Shown piece after piece: positions 6,368 to 6,687 of a stretch of DNA of 6,687 nt. The notes beneath the pieces were generated by a model that was not told the DNA's origin, made no database searches, and was given only the letters and a program-made list of their open reading frames with translations. Numbering within the stretch: position 1 is the first letter of the stretch; every line of letters starts with the position of its first letter. Source of the stretch: Chloroflexota bacterium (GTDB lineage Bacteria; Chloroflexota; Anaerolineae; Anaerolineales; UBA4823); NCBI GenBank assembly GCA_017860725.1, contig JAGDMX010000317.1:1-6687 (forward strand), written 5' to 3'. Position numbers and translations under genes: made by a program.

Positions 6368-6396
6368 ATTATTGTGGCAAATAACTTGTCTGTCAA
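6368..6396 (-). promoter_or_regulatory. Predicted sigma70-type promoter of the operon
   Basis: On the minus strand a perfect -35 TTGACA (6396-6391) is followed after exactly 17 bp by AATAAT (6373-6368), five of six matches to TATAAT. Transcription would start near 6361, giving a leader of about 330 nt before the permease. The -10 lies within an ATT-rich run (6361-6373), which makes a chance -10 match easier. No better promoter was found nearer to the permease. Confidence 0.5.
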
Positions 6397-6402
6397 CTAG
6401 GA

Positions 6403-6432
6403 ATTGTCATTTTTCATCTCGGGATTGTCATT
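6403..6432 (-). repeat. Two AATGACAAT direct repeats, 21 bp apart, just upstream of the -35
   Basis: The 9-mer AATGACAAT occurs at 6432-6424 and again at 6411-6403 on the minus strand, with a 21-bp period (about two helical turns). The nearer copy ends 6 bp upstream of the predicted -35 TTGACA. This placement is that of an activator site contacting RNA polymerase. The flanks also share a pyrimidine/purine pattern, but no known regulator motif is recognised. Confidence 0.5.
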
Positions 6433-6466
6433 GAATTTTTGTGATGATTATCCATATTAACGTGAA

Positions 6467-6551
6467 TTCGGGATACAAGGATTTTGGGTTTTTTTTGGGC
6501 GGCGGAGCCGCCCAAAATAAACCCAAAACACATCTTTTTCCTGATCCCGAA
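6467..6551. repeat. 85-bp imperfect palindrome (long hairpin/cruciform)
   Basis: The core arm 6482-6503 pairs with 6507-6528 at 21 of 22 positions (one T-T mismatch, 6492/6518) around a 3-nt GGA loop; its GC centre is GGGCGGC/GCCGCCC flanked by T/A runs and GGG/CCC. Outside it AGGA (6478-6481) can pair with TCCT (6539-6542) and TTCGGGAT (6467-6474) pairs exactly with ATCCCGAA (6544-6551). On the plus strand a TTTTT run (6535-6539) follows the core stem, which gives it a terminator-like look, but both neighbouring genes point away from it, so neither needs a terminator here. It could be a dispersed repeat, a 5' mRNA hairpin for the plus-strand gene, or an attenuator. Confidence 0.75.
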
Positions 6552-6570
6552 CTGACGTATATTAGAAATT

Positions 6571-6687
6571 ATGGGTCTTGATACCGGATTAATTGTCGTC
6601 ATCCTGGCTGTCCTGGTGTTTTACCTGCGGCTGATCATCTTGCAGCGCCAACGGGTCAAGCGAGTCAATCAGGCCAGGGCCCTCGAA
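6571..6687 (+). CDS. N-terminus of a small membrane-anchored protein of unknown function, 3' end cut by window
   Basis: The ATG at 6571 opens 39 codons that continue to the right edge without a stop. The visible part has a five-residue N-terminus (MGLDT), one strong hydrophobic segment (about res 6-25, GLIVVILAVLVFYLRLIIL) and then a basic stretch (QRQRVKRV). By the positive-inside rule this suggests a signal anchor with the rest of the protein in the cytoplasm. No good Shine-Dalgarno is seen (AGAAATT precedes the ATG), and TATATT at 6558-6563 is a possible -10 very close to the start. It is divergent from the purine operon, so it need not be related to it. I do not recognise the family. The codon usage and amphipathic sense of the translation support a real gene, but it is short. 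Confidence 0.6.
   Translation, partial: MGLDTGLIVVILAVLVFYLRLIILQRQRVKRVNQARALE

Larger units (their letters stand above)
6030..6570. other. Divergent intergenic region without a convincing gene
   Basis: The 541 bp between the permease start and the plus-strand gene are more AT-rich than the flanking genes at the right. Open frames on both strands (plus 6139-6384, minus 6137-6346) overlap each other, lack ribosome binding sites and show no family motifs, so they are not called. The region instead holds a predicted operon promoter (6368-6396), direct repeats upstream of it, leader hairpins at 6152-6182, 6241-6264 and 6270-6294, and a long palindrome at 6467-6551. A weak plus-strand promoter candidate is TTGAAT (6431-6436), 18 bp, TATTAA (6455-6460). 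The leader does not match a riboswitch class that I can recognise. Confidence 0.6.

Noticed and set aside
6361..6373. ATT microsatellite or CRISPR-like repeat
   Set aside because: It is only about four ATT units with no spacers; it is better read as the AT-rich -10 region.
6137..6384. Overlapping open frames on both strands in the intergenic region
   Set aside because: They oppose each other, lack ribosome binding sites, have unbalanced composition (for example a YYYY run from an ATT repeat) and overlap the hairpins and promoter.

Overview
The window holds one bacterial operon read on the minus strand (right to left), followed at the right by a divergent intergenic region and the first codons of a plus-strand gene. 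The genes look bacterial, moderately GC-rich and tightly packed, with strong AAGGAGG/GGAGG ribosome binding sites. The protein style (CoxL/XdhA-like Mo subunit ending in a GIGEHAMVPT motif, FdrA-family protein, UraA-like permease) fits an anaerobe such as a Chloroflexota (Anaerolineae) or Bacillota member. That taxonomic guess is an inference with low confidence.

Operon in order of transcription: (1) 6029-4647, NCS2 uracil/xanthine-family permease; (2) 4575-3673, FAD subunit of a xanthine-dehydrogenase-family molybdenum hydroxylase; (3) 3671-3186, its 2 x [2Fe-2S] subunit; (4) 3175-944, its molybdopterin subunit; (5) 941 to beyond the left edge, FdrA, the oxamate-carbamoyltransferase (AllF)-type protein. 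Genes 2 to 5 are separated by only 1, 10 and 2 bp. Genes 1 and 2 are separated by 71 bp containing a perfect 14-bp hairpin. The likely logic is uptake of a purine or pyrimidine base, hydroxylation by the heterotrimeric Mo/FAD/FeS enzyme, and late recovery of the ureido nitrogen and carbon as carbamoyl phosphate by the FdrA system, whose partner genes (ylbE/ylbF-like, carbamate kinase) would be expected left of the window.

The 541-bp region 6030-6570 contains no convincing gene. On the minus strand it has a near-consensus sigma70-type promoter (TTGACA, 17 bp, AATAAT) preceded by two AATGACAAT direct repeats 21 bp apart, then a leader of about 330 nt with several hairpins and a possible pair of mutually exclusive stems. 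An 85-bp imperfect palindrome lies before the plus-strand gene starting at 6571, which encodes the N-terminus of a small membrane-anchored protein of unknown function.

The oddest protein-level feature is in the Mo subunit. About 44 residues that are normally present just before the GGGFG motif are missing in frame, including the segment that carries a Mo-site glutamine in xanthine oxidase. No mobile element, CRISPR array, tRNA or rRNA was seen.
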